Source: Sipunculus nudus
Taxonomy: Eukaryota > Annelida > Sipuncula > Golfingiida > Sipunculidae
Reading direction: 5' to 3'
Assembly: GCA_026874595.1 (NCBI GenBank)
Contig: CM049318.1
Location: 50,368,750-50,432,749, forward strand
Length of the DNA: 64,000 nucleotides
In this document: piece by piece, positions 10,141 to 21,832 of the stretch
Position numbering within the stretch: position 1 is the stretch's first letter
Layout of the letters: every line of letters starts with the position of its first letter
The notes under the pieces: generated by a model
The model's database searches: none
What the model was told of the DNA's origin: nothing
What the model saw: the letters and a program-made list of their open reading frames with translations, nothing else
Translations under genes and position numbers: made by a program

Positions 10141-11296
10141 GTCACAATCGAGAAGCTTCGGCACGAATTTTCCGTTGAAGGAATTACACGTGAACTGGTT
10201 TCTGACAATGATACACCATTAACCAGTGCCAAATTTGAAGAATTTTGTACCAAGAATGGCATTAAAAATACACGTATATCACCTTACCATCCTGCAAGTA
10301 ACGGCATGGCAGAAGGGGCAGTCCGTCCAGACTACTTAAACCGAAATTCACAAGTCAAAGGATGGTTCGTTGGAGACACGGTTGTACAGGTTTCTTCTGA
10401 CCTACCACAACACACCACAGTCAACAACTGGTATGGCTCCTTCCCTACTTTTCAACAAACGTGTTTTACGTACAGGCTAAGACTTGATTAAGCCAAATGT
10501 GTCTTCTCATGTGCAACAAAAGCAGGCAGAGATAGTGGACAAACATTATGTATATGCCAGGGAGTTTTCGATTGGTGATTCAGTTTGCACCTATAATTTT
10601 CTTGGCCAACCACGATGGCTCGCTGGATCAATTGAACAACAAAGACCAGTGTAATTTACTGTTTGCACACAGGATGGTCATCTTTGGAGGGGCCATGTGG
10701 ATCATTTGCGCTACAGATATTCAGGTGATAGTATTTCTGGTGATTGGTGAAATGGATTGAGTGATGATAATTTTGTGCCTAATTTACATTCAGTGATGCT
10801 ACCTGAATCACTTAAGCCTACTGAGCCTGTTGCAGTCTCCATGGGCAAGGAGTCTGACAAGCAACGAGTATCTGCAGAGATAACGAGGATTTTACCATCT
10901 GCAGATGTGGCCAAATAACACACAATCTGGCAGGTCTTGCATGTTAAATGGGAGTAATTTGAAGGTGGCGCCAGTGGGTAGATCACAGAGAACCATTTCG
11001 CCTCCAGTGAGATTAGTTCTGTTATCTTACAGTCTTTTGGTTTCTGATCGATATTGTTTGGCAACAGCTTCCGTTATTCATGTACTCATCAGTGGACAGA
11101 ACTGAAATAGGACCATTTAGATTTTGCTGATCAAGTAGATCTATGTGGACACGTGACTGCATCATGTAATTTAGTAAGCTTACTTGAACTGCTTTGTTTT
11201 TGTAAAGATCAGTCCGTCATTTTGTTAATTTTGTATCTTCTAGTCTGTCGTTTAATGTTTTCATATACAAGTTTTAAACTACAGGGAGATCAATAT
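9590..11296 (+). pseudogene. Ty3/Gypsy integrase with upstream zinc knuckle (deleted pol)
   Basis: The open stretch 10036-10491 carries the integrase core: DAHVMSTSTSNVTIEKL, ELVSDNDTPLTSAKFEEFC with the second catalytic aspartate, and ISPYHPASNGMAEGAV with the catalytic glutamate. The first aspartate block (normally I-D-A-H-S) is I-A-T-G-T here. The C-terminal tail (SSHVQQKQAEIVDKHYVYAR, WRGHVDHLRYR) reads in other frames to about 10725, and linker debris continues to about 11100. It belongs to the same Gypsy group as the fragments at 3.4, 15.4, 53.9 and 57 kb. The purine run CAGGGAGAT at 11282-11290 may be the polypurine tract. Confidence 0.75.
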
Positions 11297-11528
11297 TGTA
11301 TAACATTATTATTCTTCCTACATATGGAGTGATTTAGGTATCATTGATAAGAACACTGTATTGTTTGCGTACTTATAGATCTGCAGTCTCTTAAACAAGA
11401 CCGCATCAGACATATGCCAAGTACGTTTGTTGCTGTTGTCAGCACTAGTTCCTATCATGATTTCAGCGTTCGTCATGTATATTTTCATGCCGAATAAACC
11501 TTGTCATTAAAATTCTGCAGTGTTTACA
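11297..11528 (+). mobile_element. Gypsy 3' LTR, 232 bp
   Basis: The block starts TGTATAACA and ends TGTTTACA, so it has TG...CA ends with a short inverted match (TGTA.../...TACA). It follows the Gypsy integrase tail and a purine-rich tract. AATAAA at about 11493-11498 gives a polyadenylation signal about 30 bases before the end, as expected for R/U5. No matching 5' LTR is present upstream, which fits the 5' deletion of this copy. Confidence 0.6.
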
Positions 11529-11587
11529 CTCAATGCAAGACAAAAAAAAGAGTGGTTAAGTGGCAGTTTGGCTCACTGAAAACTGAC

Positions 11588-14369
11588 GAGGGTTGGGGTC
11601 AAATACATATCTGTATTTGTATTTAAATACAATCGAAGTGTGTATTTGTATGTTATGTGAAAAATGATGATATTTGTATTTGTATTTGATCTCAATATTT
11701 GATGTATTTGATCAAATACTGTACAAATACATATGAATGAATAAATATTCATATCTGCCATTATTTGAAAAATTTAACTACCGTAAAAGTCGTTGTAGAA
11801 GTCGCGACTTGTACTAGGAAATCGAATTCTAAAAACTGGAATTTTCTAGCAAAGTCGGGGTGCGACTTGTAATACGTATGTATCCCGTTTCAGTCAGCTT
11901 TCCCGGTACATGGAACGACGTCAGTTGAGCGATAATCGGCGATACCTTTAACCAGTGCTTTGTGAAACGTCTTTCCGGAATAATTTACACTTTTAATCAT
12001 ATCTTGGGCCTTATATTATGGAACTGACGGAATTTTCATTTTATTAACATTAAATGCCAATTTTAAATTTGCCCAGTTCAAGGCCTACCCGTTGTGACAA
12101 GCCGCAATTCAAGTGACTTCCTAATCTGCGTTACTGTAATATCATGAGTCAATTTGACGCATATGCCAGTCTGCCGCTCTTTGATGTACATTTTCTTTCC
12201 GGTTAACTATTTGGGTATGCTTTTCATTAAGAAAAACTCGCGGTTCCATATCCGTTTATGCATGTAAAGTTGCGTGTCATTCAAGCTTGATCCTCTACAG
12301 ACACGTCATGAATTCTTTTGCCTGCCCGGTTGATCGCTGAATACCAGCTGACCTTTGAAGCCGTGTTGCGGAAATTCAAGCCCCGGGTCACCCGTGCAAT
12401 GACCTTTACATCCCCATGTCAACTAAGCCTTCCGTGACTGATATCCACAGTTAAAAACTCTCATATTAAGAACCGTCAGGTCACTGTCACCATCTCGTGG
12501 TTTTCAAACGTTTTGGATAACAAAGTTATAACGTTTTACGTGAGCTGCAAATATACGATTTGCTTCGTGTGTTACCCGTGTCTCTTTCAGGACGATCGTA
12601 TGCCCGGTCAACAATATGGCGGCACGCAATCATTACGGTCAATCGTGCGTTGACGTATTCGTGATTTTTTTTAAATGAAGACACATTAATCAATACAATG
12701 AAATAACAACATACAGGTATATATTTTATTTACTTAAAATGCCACATACGTACCTAAATTCCACGGGAACCGGCATCGTTTGGTGTCATGACGGGTCTAG
12801 TTCAACATGGCTGAGTTTGCCATACATCCAAGCAATTTGAATATAATCACTAATAACGATGGAAATTGGGTTTTCGAGATAAAAAAAAATCATTAGTCTC
12901 AGTAAATATAATACCTGTAAATTCAGTGATTTTTTTTAACTGACCGGTCAATAAAGCGTTCATTATCCCCTTGTTGACTGACATATATTTCAGTGATTTC
13001 AGTTATACCGTGCATGTGCCGCGCCTAGATGGTAAGTTGTAACAATTAATTCAAGGGTTACTAAATTCAGTTTTAGAGCCCATTTCAGAAATTAGATGAA
13101 TAAATTTAAACTAAATTATTCTTTCCATCTTTCAGTTGTCTTAAGTAGGTTAAAATCATGCCCAATGCGACGGATTGGGACTCGTCACGCGTACGCAAAC
13201 TAATCATAGTCTAATGAATCCACCCTACGTTTGACGATCTCTAACGATTTAAAGATTTGCTCGATTGTGATAGTGTTTGCCTCAGACTCTTTTAGTTTAT
13301 TAATACAGTCATTTAACTTGATATTTGCATTCTAATGTTACTTAACCTAGTAAGAAACGGCAACAATGACATCGTTTCACAGCACAAATTGTTATCCGAC
13401 GCAGCTGACTTTGGCACTGTACAAATCTTACCTGACAATTGAACCCCGACTTAATATGTTAAGATTCTGTTGTTATTCCTTAAATATAAGCATTGTATTA
13501 AAGCTGTCCAATTTTTTTTATGTTTAAATGGTTTTTAATTAGTTTATAAACCACATAAGTACTACGGGGACGTTGGTTGTAGTCTTGCATCGCAAAGAAT
13601 TATACTAAAATTTCATATGTATCAGGTGGTTGGGACGCCTCTGAAGTCTGGGTGCGACCTATATTATGGACTTTTCCTGAAACTAAACTTGAACGGCTAT
13701 TCCCCATGGGGATCCTAAAAGTCAGGGTGCGACTTGTAATAAGGATGCGACTTCTGCAACGACCTTTACGGTACTACCTAATCTTTGAACAACCCAAAAG
13801 GCAGCATTAGGTCAAGTGTTTCACTTCTTCTCATGTTTTTTTTAATCACAAATGTGCCTGGATAATTAACTGCTTAGTCACTGTGCACATGGTCCGTAAC
13901 TGCTCATGACCTCTGCCTCACCAGGCTGTTCAGTGGCAAGGGTCAGAACTGGGAAAGTATTCCGTTCATTGCGCTGCTGTCTTTCAGACAACATATGTTC
14001 CTGCGTTGCAACAAGGAATTTATTAAGGCATTTTAGAATAAATATGTCTTTTAGACAGTAGGTTTGAGGCATTTATGTTCCTGTGTTGCAACAGGACTTT
14101 TTTTTAACTTTGTAGAATACAGGACTCTGATCTCTAAAAGTACAAAAGTAGTATCAGTACGAGTAAACAAAATGAAAATTTATGGTTCTCGAAATTAATA
14201 ATAATTCTGTATAACCTACATTTGCGTATTTGTATTTGTATTTTATGTTCTGTATTTGTATCTGTGTTTGTTTTTAACTTCACCCACCTGTATTTGTATT
14301 TGGAGGAGAACAGCTCTCGTATTTATATTTGTATATGTATTTGGCATACTGTATTTGACCCAAACCCTG
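11588..14369. mobile_element. Non-autonomous hAT element with 8-bp TSD
   Basis: The target-site duplication AAACTGAC is exact at 11580-11587 and 14370-14377. Inside it the ends are inverted: left GAGGGTTGGGGTCAAATACA, right (reverse complement) CAGGGTTTGGGTCAAATACA. The CAGGGTT start and the 8-bp duplication are the hAT signature. Subterminal zones at both ends are rich in (inverted) GTATTTGTATTTG. Without the nested insertion the element is about 0.79 kb. No transposase is encoded, so it depends on one elsewhere. The first base C has become G on the left. Confidence 0.85.
11781..13771. mobile_element. TA-flanked DNA element nested in the hAT element
   Basis: The left end CCGTAAAAGTCGTTGTAGAA (continuing GTCGC) matches the reverse complement of the right end at 23 of 25 bases. 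Both ends are bordered by the dinucleotide TA (11779-11780 and 13772-13773), as in Tc1/mariner-type insertion. Subterminal repeats of GGGTGCGACTTGTAATA occur at both ends (about 11859-11876 and 13727-13742). The interior of nearly 2 kb shows no usable ORF. Superfamily assignment is inferred only from the TA duplication. Confidence 0.7.
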
Positions 14370-14377
14370 AAACTGAC

Positions 14378-15204
14378 CAGTGGATCAAGGACAACTTTAT
14401 ATTTGTCAAACCTCACATCAGGAGAATGGCCAGCAAGACCAGTCAATCAGTATTTAGCTAACATAATTATGTAAAAATCAGTTTGAACAGGGGCTTCATA
14501 GGCTAGTCTCCATGAAGAGGCCAGCGTCAAACAAGCTCCCATTGGCTCCCAAATCAGTGTACCTCAACCTGAACCTGTACCTGGCATCAACAAGAGCCAG
14601 GAGCACAACAGAGAAATGTCCCTTATAGTTGTAGTACATACTGCCAGTGTTGATAGGAGCCTTGATCCTCAGATGCTTTCATCCAGAGCCCAAAGAAAGT
14701 GAACAAAGTTCAACCAAGAACTGATGCTGACAATCATTTCAATGGATTTTAAAGCATTTATACACTGCTGAAGTGTTGGTCAATTCCCTTTTTGCATAAT
14801 AATCGCATGATGTATGTTTGAATGTTGCAGCAAACCGCACTACATTCGTTACTTGCAAAATATGAACAAAAACTTGTCACATGTGTCATGAAATATCCGC
14901 ATGAATATTGCCTGAGGTTTGAGCAGTATTCGTGTTGTTTATATTTTAGTCCCATGTTCTTTGTAAAGACAAAGAAGTCCACAGTAGGTCCACGCTACAC
15001 ATGACATTTGCACATGCGTTACAAGAACAACATACAGACTGCTGAATTTTCATGACAGATTCAGAGAAAAACATATCTGAATATTGAACTTAGCCATATT
15101 TTTTACATTTGCTTTTTTTTACGAATTGTTTACGTGCCCTATGGAAACCCTACTTCAGAACACAGGTTAAAAGTACAAGGCCTAGCACATGAAGTGAAAC
15201 ACCA
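14378..15204. other. No gene seen
   Basis: I read this stretch in all frames and see only short chance ORFs, no domain motifs and no clear repeat structure. A CAACAGGGACTTTT-like block at about 14088 and the nearby 13990 copy GTTCCTGCGTTGCAACAAGG belong to the hAT interior. The interval separates the hAT element from the next Gypsy copy. Confidence 0.4.
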
Positions 15205-15384
15205 TGTCATATTACATGGATAAGTTAAGTCTGTAATAGACTGCGACTCTTCGGTGACCTTTGACCTCTATCTACACTGTGACGTATTCCTGGAATAAAG
15301 TGCTTGTTTGACTTCACGTGTCCTCCACTGTTTTCCACGTGTCGTCTACTGTTTTACATTTGTGAACCCTCATAAAAAACTTAA
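15205..15384 (+). mobile_element. Candidate Gypsy 5' LTR and primer-binding site
   Basis: The stretch TGTCATATTACATGG...AACTTAAACA has TG...CA ends, contains AATAAA at about 15294, and is followed at once by TGGTGTCAGCACAGG, which looks like a tRNA primer-binding site. A Gypsy Gag begins about 300 bases downstream. It does not match the 11297-11528 LTR, so it is from another subfamily. The left boundary is a guess. Confidence 0.4.
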
Positions 15385-16510
15385 ACATGGTGTCAGCACA
15401 GGAATGATTCTGATCAAAGATTGTTATGGACATATACTACTGTTTTGTGAGTCTGCAGATCAGTGAACTTGGATATCTGATGATTTTGTCATGTCTGACT
15501 CCAGCGTTCATGTTAGCCACCATCATGCTTTTGAACGTTTCAAGTCGAGCGCGCTAAAATTGTGCGTTACTCTGAAAAAAATCTTGTGTAAAGAATGATA
15601 TAACATTGGATTAAGGTGTTTATACTACTGTCAATACTGCATAAAAACCATGATGTCTAATCCAGATGATACCACTGTAAGGCCGTGCTCAAGTTCTAGT
15701 ATTTTTCATTGCCCACAGGTGTCGCCACCTTCCGTGTTTTGATTGATTCTAATGTCGCAGATAATTTGTAAATGTGGAAACAAATTTGGCAGAACTATCC
15801 GATCATAATTCAACTAGATAAGTCAGAAGAATATAAGACTGCTTTGCTACTACACAGCATAGGAACTGATGCTGTACGTATTTACAATATTGTATGAAAT
15901 GGTAGAGAGGGTGAGGATAGGATAAAAACCTCTGACATCATCAGGAATTTTCACAGTAATTTCCTAGGTCAAACTAAGGAATTTGTTTAACGGTTCCAGT
16001 TCAACAGCAGAAATCATTAATCTGGTGAAACAATTGAACAGTAATGTATGTGTCAGTTTTGTGCAACAAGTCAAAATCTTGTGGATTATTTGAATGTATG
16101 AAAAATAAACTAATAATGTAGCGCCTTCTGTTAGGTGCCAAGAATGATAAGTGAGAGAGAAACTCTTTCAGGAGATTACTTAACACTGAGTATAGCTATT
16201 GACAGCTGCCGCAGACATGCGGCTGACACACAGCATCTCAGAACAATGAAAACTGAGGAAACCCATAAAGTATAAGTCATAATCCCAAAAGGCCCAGATT
16301 TAGTTTTACTGCACAAGAGAAACCAGGGATCATTCACAGAATCAAACGGAAAGCTAAGCATTGCGCTAACTCCAAGAGATGCAAATTTAGCCTAGAATTT
16401 CATTGGATGGAAAAAGAATCTTGCTGAGCATGGGGCCATACCTGTACTTCATGTGGAGAAAAACAAGGCCTACAGGCCTAATGCAAACCTTTGCATTGGG
16501 AAATACACCA
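15385..16510 (+). pseudogene. Ty3/Gypsy Gag and zinc knuckle (5' half only)
   Basis: Scattered but recognisable Gag text runs along the plus strand: WQNYPIIIQLDKSEEYKTAL and LLHSIGTDAVRIYN at about 15790-15885, EDRIKTSDIIRNFHSNFLGQ at about 15915-15970, then DYLTLSIAIDSCRRHAADTQ at about 16165-16225. A damaged zinc knuckle follows: CKFSLEFHWMEKESC-stop-AWGHTCTSCGEK at about 16389-16460. Everything downstream (protease, RT, integrase) is missing. Stops occur about every 30 codons, so this is an old copy. Confidence 0.65.
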
Positions 16511-16549
16511 GGTATAATGCTTCAATGCTGGACCATTACTTTTCATGTA

Positions 16550-17112
16550 TATGAACAATGCAAGTACTAAACATTTTGAATAAGAAACAATTACACAAAC
16601 ATCACTGCTGAAATTCTGGCATGGGTGCACACAACACAAAAATGATTGTAGCTTGCACCACCAGTCTTGTACACAATGAAGCTATCAGAGATATATACAT
16701 ATGCCCAATTTCAGACTGATATATTAAACCCCTCCTGAGAAATAAGCAGGAACACACACTGTGCAAAAATTATTATAGGTGGCACCACCAGTCTTGTATA
16801 TGACAAAGCTATTCAATATGTATAAATATGCCCAATTTCAGCCTGATATATCAAATTCCTCAGTAGAAACTAGAATACGGGTAGTCGACAAGCGACTACA
16901 TGTATCCGCCTAAATCAGAGTGGAACGGGTGAAGTGAGGCATGGATTGAGTGGCAAGGGGAAATAGAGTGAAGTGTTGCATATTAGCATGGATGTCTGCA
17001 GCCAAATGGTGTATGTAGGTTGCGTCACCTACCACAAAATACAGAAAGCCATCCAAGTTGTATACATATGCAAAATTTGAGGCAGATAAGTCAAACCACT
17101 ATATGTTTATGA
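16550..17112 (+). repeat. Diverged satellite monomers
   Basis: Two or three diverged units of the same family as the next array are visible by shared text: CTGTGCAAAAATTATTATAG, GTGGCACCACCAGTCTTGTA (16663 and 16774), CCCAATTTCAGACTGATATA. The central palindrome is reduced to GGTGGCACCACC or lost. Spacing is irregular, about 110-280 bases. No gene is seen. Confidence 0.6.
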
Positions 17113-18165
17113 TTGATTTTAGACTGTGGCAGACAAACAGATGGACGCTGTGCAAAAATGGTTGAAGGTGGCGCCACCAGTTTTGCGTATGATAAAGAGC
17201 TATGTGAGAACTATACACATGCACTATTTTGGCCCAATCAGTCTAACGGTTCCCGAGATATGAGCTTGGATGTCTGCAGTGTAAATTTGAATGTAGGTGG
17301 CGCCACCTGTCATAAAATCAGAAAAGCTATCCAGGATGTATACGCATACCGAATTTCAGGCAAATTAGTCAAATCACTGCAGAGATATGAGTGATTTTAT
17401 CCCATGGCAGACAAACAGACGGGAGCTGTGCAAAAATGGCTGCAGGTGGCGCCACCAGTTTTGCGTATGATAAAGAGCTTTGTGAGATCTATACACATGC
17501 AAAATTTTGGCCCAATCGGTCAAATGGTTCCCGAGATATGAGCTTGGATGTCTGCAGCGTAAACATGAATGTAGGTGGCGCCACCTGTCATAAAATCAGA
17601 AAAGCTATCCAGGATGTATACGCATGCCAAATTTCAGGTGAATTAGTCAAATCACTGCAGAGATATGAGTGATTTTATCCCATGGCAGAAAAAAAGACGG
17701 GAGCTGTGCAAAAAATGGCTGCAGGTGGCGCCACCAGTTTTGCATATGATAAAGAGCTATGTGAGATCTATACACATGCAAAATTTTGGCCCAATCGGTC
17801 AAACGGTTCCCGAGATATGAGCTTGGAAGTCTGCAGCGTAAATGTGAATGTAGGTGGCGCCACCTGTCATAAAATCAGAAAAGCTATCCAGGATGTATAT
17901 GCATGCCGAATTTCAGGTGTATAAGTCAAATCACTGCAGAGATATGAGTGATTTTATCCCATGGCAGAAAAACAGACGGGAGCTGTGCAAAAATGGCTGC
18001 AGGTGGCGCCACCAGTTTTGCGTATGATAAAGAGCTATGTGAGATCTATACACATGCAAAATTTTGGCCCGATCGGTCAAACGGTTCCGGAGATATGAGC
18101 TTGGATGTCTGCAGCGTAAACTTGAATGTAGGTGGCGCCACCTGTCATAAATCAGACTAGAATAT
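17113..18165 (+). repeat. 278-bp satellite, four near-identical units
   Basis: Units begin at about 17113, 17393, 17671 and 17950, giving a period of 278-279 bases. Each unit contains GGTGGCGCCACC twice (for example 17169-17180 and 17299-17310) about 130 bases apart. They differ by a few substitutions. Each unit has an open frame of about 93 codons, but it starts at GTG or TTG and has no known domain. The open frames are best read as a by-product of the homogenised repeat. The fourth unit breaks off at about 18160. Confidence 0.9.
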
Positions 18166-18309
18166 CAGCAGAAGCTGACAAAAGCCCTCAGCCAAAAGAA
18201 CAGTGTTTAGAGGTGGTAACAGTGACAAGTACTAAATATCTGTTCTCACATGGATGTATATCTGTACATGTCTCAGTTATAAATTTAAAATGGAGAAGTA
18301 TGTACCATG

Positions 18310-19180
18310 ACTCATAACAATCCATCAAATGCTTCCTGAAAATAGCTTCTAAGTTTTATTCTATTATAAGCTCTGTGACCTTGAAAAGCAGGTCAAGGTC
18401 ATCCATCTTCGAACTTGACTGAGATTTTGTTGATATGCATATTCACCAAAGAAATAAAATTCCTATTGTGAATCCTTTTAGAGATTTTCTGCTCACAAGG
18501 CCAAAATTGAAAAATCCAAGAAAAATTCATTAAAAATCAGAAATTGCAGGTGGCGCCCCCAAACTTGTGCAGCAGTTACAGACAATCAGTCCCTATGATC
18601 ATAGTAAGTATTGTGAAAATCCACCCAATGGTTCCTGAGAAATAAGCTTCTAAATGTTTTTTCTATAATCAGCTCTTAAACGTAGAAAAATAGGTCAAGG
18701 TCACCCATCTTAGAACTTGACCGAGATTTTGTCAATATACATCTTCACCAAAAAAATAAAATTCCTACGGTGAATCCTTTTAGAGATATCCCGCTCAAAA
18801 GCCCAAAGTTGAAAAATCCGATAAAAATTCATTAAAAATCAGAAATTGTAGGTGGCGCCACCAAACTTGTGTAGCAGGTACAGATTATCAGTCCCAATAA
18901 TCATAGTAAGTTTTGTGAAAATCCACCGAATGGTTCCTGAGCAATAAGCATCTAAGTGTTTTTCTATAATCAGCTCTAAAATGTAGAAAAAAAGGTCAAG
19001 GTCACCCATTTTCGAACTTGACCGAGATTTTGTCGATAAACATCTTTACCGAGGAAATAAAATTCTGACCATGAATCCTTTTCAAGATATCCCGCTCACA
19101 AGGTAAAAGTTAACGGACGCCGGACGGACGGACGGACAGCTTGGGTGACGACAATAGCCCATCAGCCTAAGGGCTGAGGG
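18310..19180 (+). repeat. 301-bp repeat, three units, with GGACGGACGG end
   Basis: The marker AGGTCAAGGTCA occurs at about 18390, 18691 and 18992, so the period is 301 bases. Units share GAATCCTTTTAGAGAT and an internal palindrome GGTGGCGCCACC (complete at 18851, altered to GGTGGCGCCCCC at 18549). The array ends with CGGACGGACGGACGGACAGC and a hairpin CAGCCTAAGGGCTGAGGGCT, an end found in dispersed invertebrate repeats. It is non-coding. Confidence 0.85.
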
Positions 19181-19740
19181 CTAAAAAGCTATCCGGGATG
19201 TATATGCATGCCGAATTTCAGGTGTATAAGTCAAATCACTGCAGAGATATGAGTGATTTTTACCCAAGGCAGACGAACAGATGGACACTGTGCAAACATG
19301 GTTGCAGGTGGCACCACCATTTTTGTGTATGTTATAAAGCTCTCCAAGGGCTACATTTGTACAAAAAAAATTTCCTGATCCGTCAAACGGTTCCCGAGAT
19401 ATGTGGGTTTATGTGTGGAAACAGACGCACAAACGGACGCAGAGCGCAGAGGAAAGGTCAGAGGGGCGCAGCAGTTCACATGTGACCCAAACATAATCCC
19501 GGGTTTCATAAAATTCTGCCCAGTGGTTACGGAGGAGTTCTCCGGAGACTTACGCCGCGGCGGCGGCGTGCAGCTGAAAACATAGTATCGGCAAAACTCT
19601 GTTTTGGTGGATACAATAAGCAGGCACATACACTGTGCAAAAGTGTTTTTTAGGTGGCAACACCTGTCTTGTGAACAAGAAAGCCATCAAAGACACATAG
19701 ACAGGTCAAAATATCAGGCCAATACATCAAACTTACCTTG
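19181..19740 (+). repeat. Diverged satellite monomers, second block
   Basis: After the 301-bp array the 278-bp family resumes with a diverged unit (AAAAGCTATCCGGGATGTAT, TCACTGCAGAGATATGAGTG, GGTGGCACCACC at about 19306). It then passes into a GC-richer block with GCCGCGGCGGCGGCG at about 19553. A last weak unit (TAGGTGGCAACACCTGTCTT) lies near 19650. No gene is seen. Confidence 0.55.
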
Positions 19741-20208
19741 AGTCTTATGCATGGGGCTGACCAGGCTTAGGTGAGAAAGGCAGTTGCCCCGAGTGAACTG
19801 TGACAGATTGCTGCATGGCTCATGCTACTGCACTGAGTGAACTCATGACCTGCACCTGGCTAGACTGAGTGAAATTTTGACCTGTTCCTGGCTTCATTGA
19901 GTGAACTCTTGACCTGTTGCATAATCTGACACAGTTGACAGTCTGCCGAAGCTATAAATAGATCCAGGCTGAACTTTGGTGCCAAATCTGATGCAGTGGG
20001 CAGTCTGCCAAGGCTGTAAATAGAATGCAGCTACTGCACTGAGTAAACTCCTGACCTATACCTGGCTGAACTCTTAATCTGTTGCCAAATCTGAAACAGT
20101 TGGCAGTTTTTCAACCTATTTAAAGATGCAGACACAATCTTGGCCTGTTGGTAAATCGGTTTACACATACTGAAAGACTTATAATTGAAACAATAATTTT
20201 GTAGAAGA
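19741..20208 (+). repeat. Imperfect short repeats with CTGAGTGAACTC core
   Basis: The words GAGTGAACT and TGACCTGTT/TGACCTG recur at about 19790, 19836, 19865, 19897 and 20041. A second motif, GGCAGTCTGCCAAGGCTGTAAATAGA, is seen at about 19938 and 20000 in variants. The stretch looks like a decayed 50-60-bp minisatellite. No gene is seen. Confidence 0.5.
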
Positions 20209-20372
20209 ACACTATTGCAGTCCTCAGTTTGAAATAGACATAATAATGGCCATAAGGCCAACTTAAGCTTTTCTCAACTCAACCAAAAATACACTATTGC
20301 AGTCCTCAGTTTGAAATAGACATAATAATGGCCATAAGGCCAACTTAAGCTTTTCTCAACTCAACCAAAAAT
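20209..20372 (+). repeat. Perfect 82-bp tandem duplication
   Basis: Bases 20209-20290 and 20291-20372 appear identical, starting ACACTATTGCAGTCCTCAGT and ending CTCAACTCAACCAAAAAT. The perfect identity points to a recent duplication or an assembly join. Confidence 0.85.
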
Positions 20373-21480
20373 CAACAAACCAAAAATCAACAAACTCAAT
20401 CTATTCTATGATCAAAAGAACCATGTCCTGGGATAATTCTTTTGAAAAATTGAACGATTCAACTTGACAGTTTCATCATAAACATTTTAAGCTGAAAGAG
20501 GCTAAAATTATGAGGTGTTCGCCCCCCCAAAAAACAGGTTAATGTTGGTTGCACCACAAAATCTGCAACTTCAAATATGAGTCATGTGAACAACATTTGC
20601 ACATTACTTGGCAATGCTAGTTTCTGTCATTTCTGAGAATACTATGTCAGTATGTTTACTTGACTAAGTTCCAATTGGTGCAACTGCGCTATAATTCATC
20701 AAATGCAAACCATTTGAGAGGGCTTGCCTCTGGGATCATTTCTGTAAAATATTGAACAAACTGGCTGGAGCGTTTACAAGAAAAAGACTTTTAAAGGTTT
20801 TTCAGCATTTTCCCTGTAAAATCTAAGTAAATGCAGTTGGCAAAAAAGGAAGCTGGATCCCATAACATGTGATATGTGACAGATTATTGCATAAAATCTG
20901 GGTATGGTAGCCCCTGCTATTCCTGAGAAATTATGGGTGGATGTACAGATGACCAATGACCCCCGTACAGAAAAACTTAAATGCAGGTGGCGCCACCTAT
21001 ACCTGAATTTCATATATGACTCATGTAACCAACACTGGCATAAAATTTGGTGATGACAGCTCCGGCCGTTCCTGAGATTGTCATTTTAGTATGCTTTTTT
21101 GGACAGTTCAACTTCCTCTAACTCAGCCAAAATTCACTGGACTTGAACCATTCGAACAAACTTGAGAGAGATGGTATAAAAGATTATTTCTGAGAAATAT
21201 TCAACCATTTGGCTTGACCATTTCGGAGGAGAAGATATTTAAAGGTTTATTTTAGCTTTTTCTCTTTAAAATCTAAGGAAATGCAAAGTTTTTCAGATGG
21301 CTAATATTTTGCATTAAATTTCATGATGCTAGCCCTAGTCGTTTTTGAGATAGTATTGGTTAACGTACAGATGACAGATGCCGCCACACCATTTCATTAG
21401 CTCACAGGTTTGCTAAAAATTACTACTGATGCAAACTGAATGCAAAATTATACAGATACATCTCACTGATGGCAAACCCT
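20373..21480 (+). repeat. Long-period diverged repeats, no gene
   Basis: Two diverged units of about 430 bases can be aligned by TATTGAACAAACTGGCTGGA / TATTCAACCATTTGGCTTGA (20751, 21207), TTTAAAGGTTTTT and TAAAATCTAAG.AAATGCA. A third piece recurs at about 23740-23950. GGTGGCGCCACC appears again at 20986-20997. The split suggests that 21.48-23.7 kb was inserted into this family. Confidence 0.5.
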
Positions 21481-21504
21481 TGAATTTAGTTGAGTATGGA
21501 TACT

Positions 21505-21832
21505 AATTATTTATCACTAGCAATTACCCGTGCTACGCACGGTTTTGGGCAAGCATTTAGTTCTGATGTCAAATAGTCTGTCATAGTTTCATGTCTTGGG
21601 TGTACAATGTTACTGTCTCTTTGAATTCGACATTTGGTATAAGTGTTCTGTCTCTGAGTTATTCTTGTGTCGGAGTCTGCATGACCTGGACGAATACGTT
21701 CTTGTCCGAATGGTGGAATGTCTTCGGACAAACCCGGAGCATATGTATGTCAAAAATCACGGCAAACCGTAGTGTCAGAGGAGACATGTAAATTCACACA
21801 AATCGCGTTACGCTATTAATATATAGATCCAT
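21505..21832 (+). mobile_element. Short dispersed element ending ATTAATATATAGATCC
   Basis: It begins near a small palindrome (CCGTGCTACGCACGG, 21528-21542) and ends TTACGCTATTAATATATAGATCC. The last 110 bases recur at 23367-23485 with about 80% identity by eye (GGACAAACCC.GAGCATATGTATGTC.AAAAT.ACGGCAA.CCGTA). A shared 3' end with variable 5' part suggests a retroposed or rolling-circle family. No protein is encoded. Confidence 0.5.

Noticed and set aside
17113-18160. Four consecutive open frames of 70-93 codons that look like repeated small genes
   Set aside because: They start at GTG or TTG, repeat with the 278-bp satellite period, and have no known domain; eukaryotic genes would not be organised this way.
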